Assembly (NCBI GenBank): GCA_039028635.1 | Contig: JBCCHV010000048.1 | Span: 1 to 50,287 of the forward strand | Direction: 5' to 3' | Origin: Acidobacteriota bacterium | Lineage (GTDB): Bacteria; Acidobacteriota; Thermoanaerobaculia; Multivoradales; JBCCEF01 | Length of the DNA stretch: 50,287 nt | Part shown: piece by piece, positions 49,299-50,287 of the stretch | Layout: each line of letters begins with the position of its first letter | Position numbering within the stretch: position 1 is the stretch's first letter | Position numbers and translations under genes: made by a program | The notes under the pieces: generated by a model | What the model was told of the DNA's origin: nothing | Seen by the model: the letters and a program-made list of their open reading frames with translations, nothing else | Database searches by the model: none

Positions 49299-49928
49299 AT
49301 GCATCGAGCGTTGATGTTGGCGGTGTTGGGATCGTTGACGGTAGGCGGTTCGCTATCAGGCCTGGAGCTGTTGTCGGGATCGAAGTCCCTGACGATCGCC
49401 CGGGTCCCGGCGGACTCGGAGCTTTGGGTCTTCGGAGTGGGCAAGGGCCGAGACGGCTACAACCGGGTGCTGACGACCTACTCGGAGACGTTGAGCGATG
49501 CGGACGGCGATGGCCGGATCACCTACGAGCCCGCCGGCGGGATGCCGGCGCTGGCCTCCTGGGGGGTGGCGGATCTTTCCACCGGTGCGGTGACGGTCCT
49601 CCCGTCGCCGGGCTGGGAGGGCTCGGTGTCGAGCTTGCCGGCGACGGCGCTCGATCCCTCGGGGGAGTCACTGACCTTGCCGCACCGCCAGGTGGAGGCA
49701 TTCCTGGTGCGTCCTGGGACCTCGGGCTGGCGCCAGTCGATCGGTGACGGCTCGTTGACGGACGGCGACGGCCTCGAGGATGGCTCGGTGAGCCTGTCTC
49801 TGTCGTCTCTCGCCTCCCGGGACGGTGGCTCGGAGTTGCCGGGCTCTCTGCAGCCGGAGGATGTGCTGGTGGTGATCGACACGTCGACCCTTGAGCTGAT
49901 CTGGACCGGTGAGGAGGTGTCGCCGTGA
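49299..49928 (+). CDS. Small secreted protein upstream of the RHS-like gene
   Basis: A 209-residue protein I do not recognise. Seen: an N-terminal hydrophobic signal (residues 1 to about 21, ALMLAVLGSLTVGGSLSG), no cysteines, and a body rich in Ser, Gly and Asp with short repeats such as SDADGDGRITYEP, which has an EF-hand-like or dockerin-like DxDGDG calcium pattern. GGGAGGT (49284-49290) lies 8 nt before ATG 49299; GTG 49296 is an alternative start at better spacing. The stop overlaps the GTG of the RHS-like gene (GTGA), so both are translated together, and the sigma-54 promoter upstream probably serves both. It may be a surface partner of the RHS-like protein. Confidence 0.65.
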   Translation: MHRALMLAVLGSLTVGGSLSGLELLSGSKSLTIARVPADSELWVFGVGKGRDGYNRVLTTYSETLSDADGDGRITYEPAGGMPALASWGVADLSTGAVTVLPSPGWEGSVSSLPATALDPSGESLTLPHRQVEAFLVRPGTSGWRQSIGDGSLTDGDGLEDGSVSLSLSSLASRDGGSELPGSLQPEDVLVVIDTSTLELIWTGEEVSP

Positions 49929-50287
49929 GCCGCCTCGTCCTTGCCGCGATTCTCATTCTTCTTCTCGCGCTCGCTGCCCCGGCCCTTGCCCAGCCGAAGC
50001 CGGTGGAAGCGCGCGGTTTCTCCCCCGGGGAGGTCTACGACTACTCGGGTCTGGATTCGGTCAACCTGTTCAATGGCAACCTGGTGCTGGCGTTGCCGCT
50101 GGGCGGCCAGTACCCGCTGGGTGGCGGCTTCTCCTACGGCCTGCGTCTGACCTACAACGCCAAGGTCTGGGATGTGGAGACGCGTCCGTTCTCCTTCTCG
50201 GAGGCGGCGTTCGAGGCTCGGGTCTCGGAGGATTTCAACGCTGGGGTGGGCTGGACGGTGAGCCTGGGTGGGTATCTGACGAACAGC
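49925..50287 (+). CDS. RHS-repeat-type secreted protein, 5' end only
   Basis: 121 codons are present and the frame is open at the window edge, so this is the N-terminus of a longer protein. Seen: a GTG start overlapping the previous stop, a signal peptide (LVLAAILILLLALAAPALA, cut near residue 22), then SVNLFNGNLVLALPLGGQYPLGGGFSYGLRLTYNAKVWD, which is the opening beta-rich block typical of large RHS/YD-repeat secreted proteins (known of the family: a shell that encapsulates a variable C-terminal toxin or effector). Family assignment rests on this block only. The C-terminal part that would define its function is outside the window. Confidence 0.7.
   Translation, partial: MSRLVLAAILILLLALAAPALAQPKPVEARGFSPGEVYDYSGLDSVNLFNGNLVLALPLGGQYPLGGGFSYGLRLTYNAKVWDVETRPFSFSEAAFEARVSEDFNAGVGWTVSLGGYLTNS

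Noticed and set aside
1-50287. CRISPR arrays, insertion sequences, integrase or attachment sites
   Set aside because: No spaced direct repeats of CRISPR size, no transposase or integrase gene and no long terminal repeats were seen. The only tandem array is the 11-bp repeat at 48924-48978.

Overview
This is a GC-rich window from what looks like a Gram-negative (diderm) bacterium. A DUF5916-type outer-membrane barrel protein, several signal-peptide-bearing hydrolases, a LolA-like protein, the start of an RHS-repeat protein and a textbook sigma-54 promoter together suggest Acidobacteriota or a similar delta-proteobacterium-like lineage. The phylum is an inference from gene content and is not certain.

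Layout. 1-11060 is mixed housekeeping and envelope sequence. It holds a DUF5916 outer-membrane protein (minus), a small helical protein of unknown function (plus), a SAM methyltransferase with a C-terminal Ig-like domain (minus), a coupled pair encoding a secreted cysteine-rich protein and a LolA-like protein (plus), a secreted alpha/beta hydrolase (plus), a UbiD-family decarboxylase plus a cystathionine beta-synthase-like enzyme (minus, one operon), and an SspB-type ClpXP adaptor (plus). The gap upstream of sspB (10266-10578) is full of perfect inverted repeats.

11061-46124 is a nonribosomal peptide gene cluster. An AT-rich promoter region leads into an MFS exporter, a GNAT-family acyltransferase and NRPS-1 (C-A-T-C-A-T-C). 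Two paralogous ATP-grasp-like genes then run on the opposite strand. A second AT-rich divergent promoter region leads into NRPS-2 (A-T-C-A-T), NRPS-3 (A-T-C-A-T) and NRPS-4 (C-A-T-C-A-T-C-A-T-C). The total is nine C, nine A and nine T domains, with no thioesterase, reductase or epimerase. Two proteins end in a C domain and two begin with an A domain, so modules are split across proteins. One A domain has lost the catalytic A10 lysine. A secreted alpha/beta hydrolase gene follows the last NRPS. My reading is a peptide assembly line of up to nine residues. Specificity codes read from the A domains suggest mostly Ala, Val/Ile, Gln and Pro. Chain release is unexplained, and the two ATP-grasp-like enzymes are candidate tailoring or release ligases.

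47419-50287 holds a GlcD-type FAD oxidase and then about 430 bp without a gene. That stretch carries five 11-bp tandem repeats, a perfect -24/-12 sigma-54 promoter and a strongly folded leader (a 19-pair closing stem around three hairpins). It precedes a two-gene unit: a small secreted protein and an RHS-like protein cut off by the window edge.
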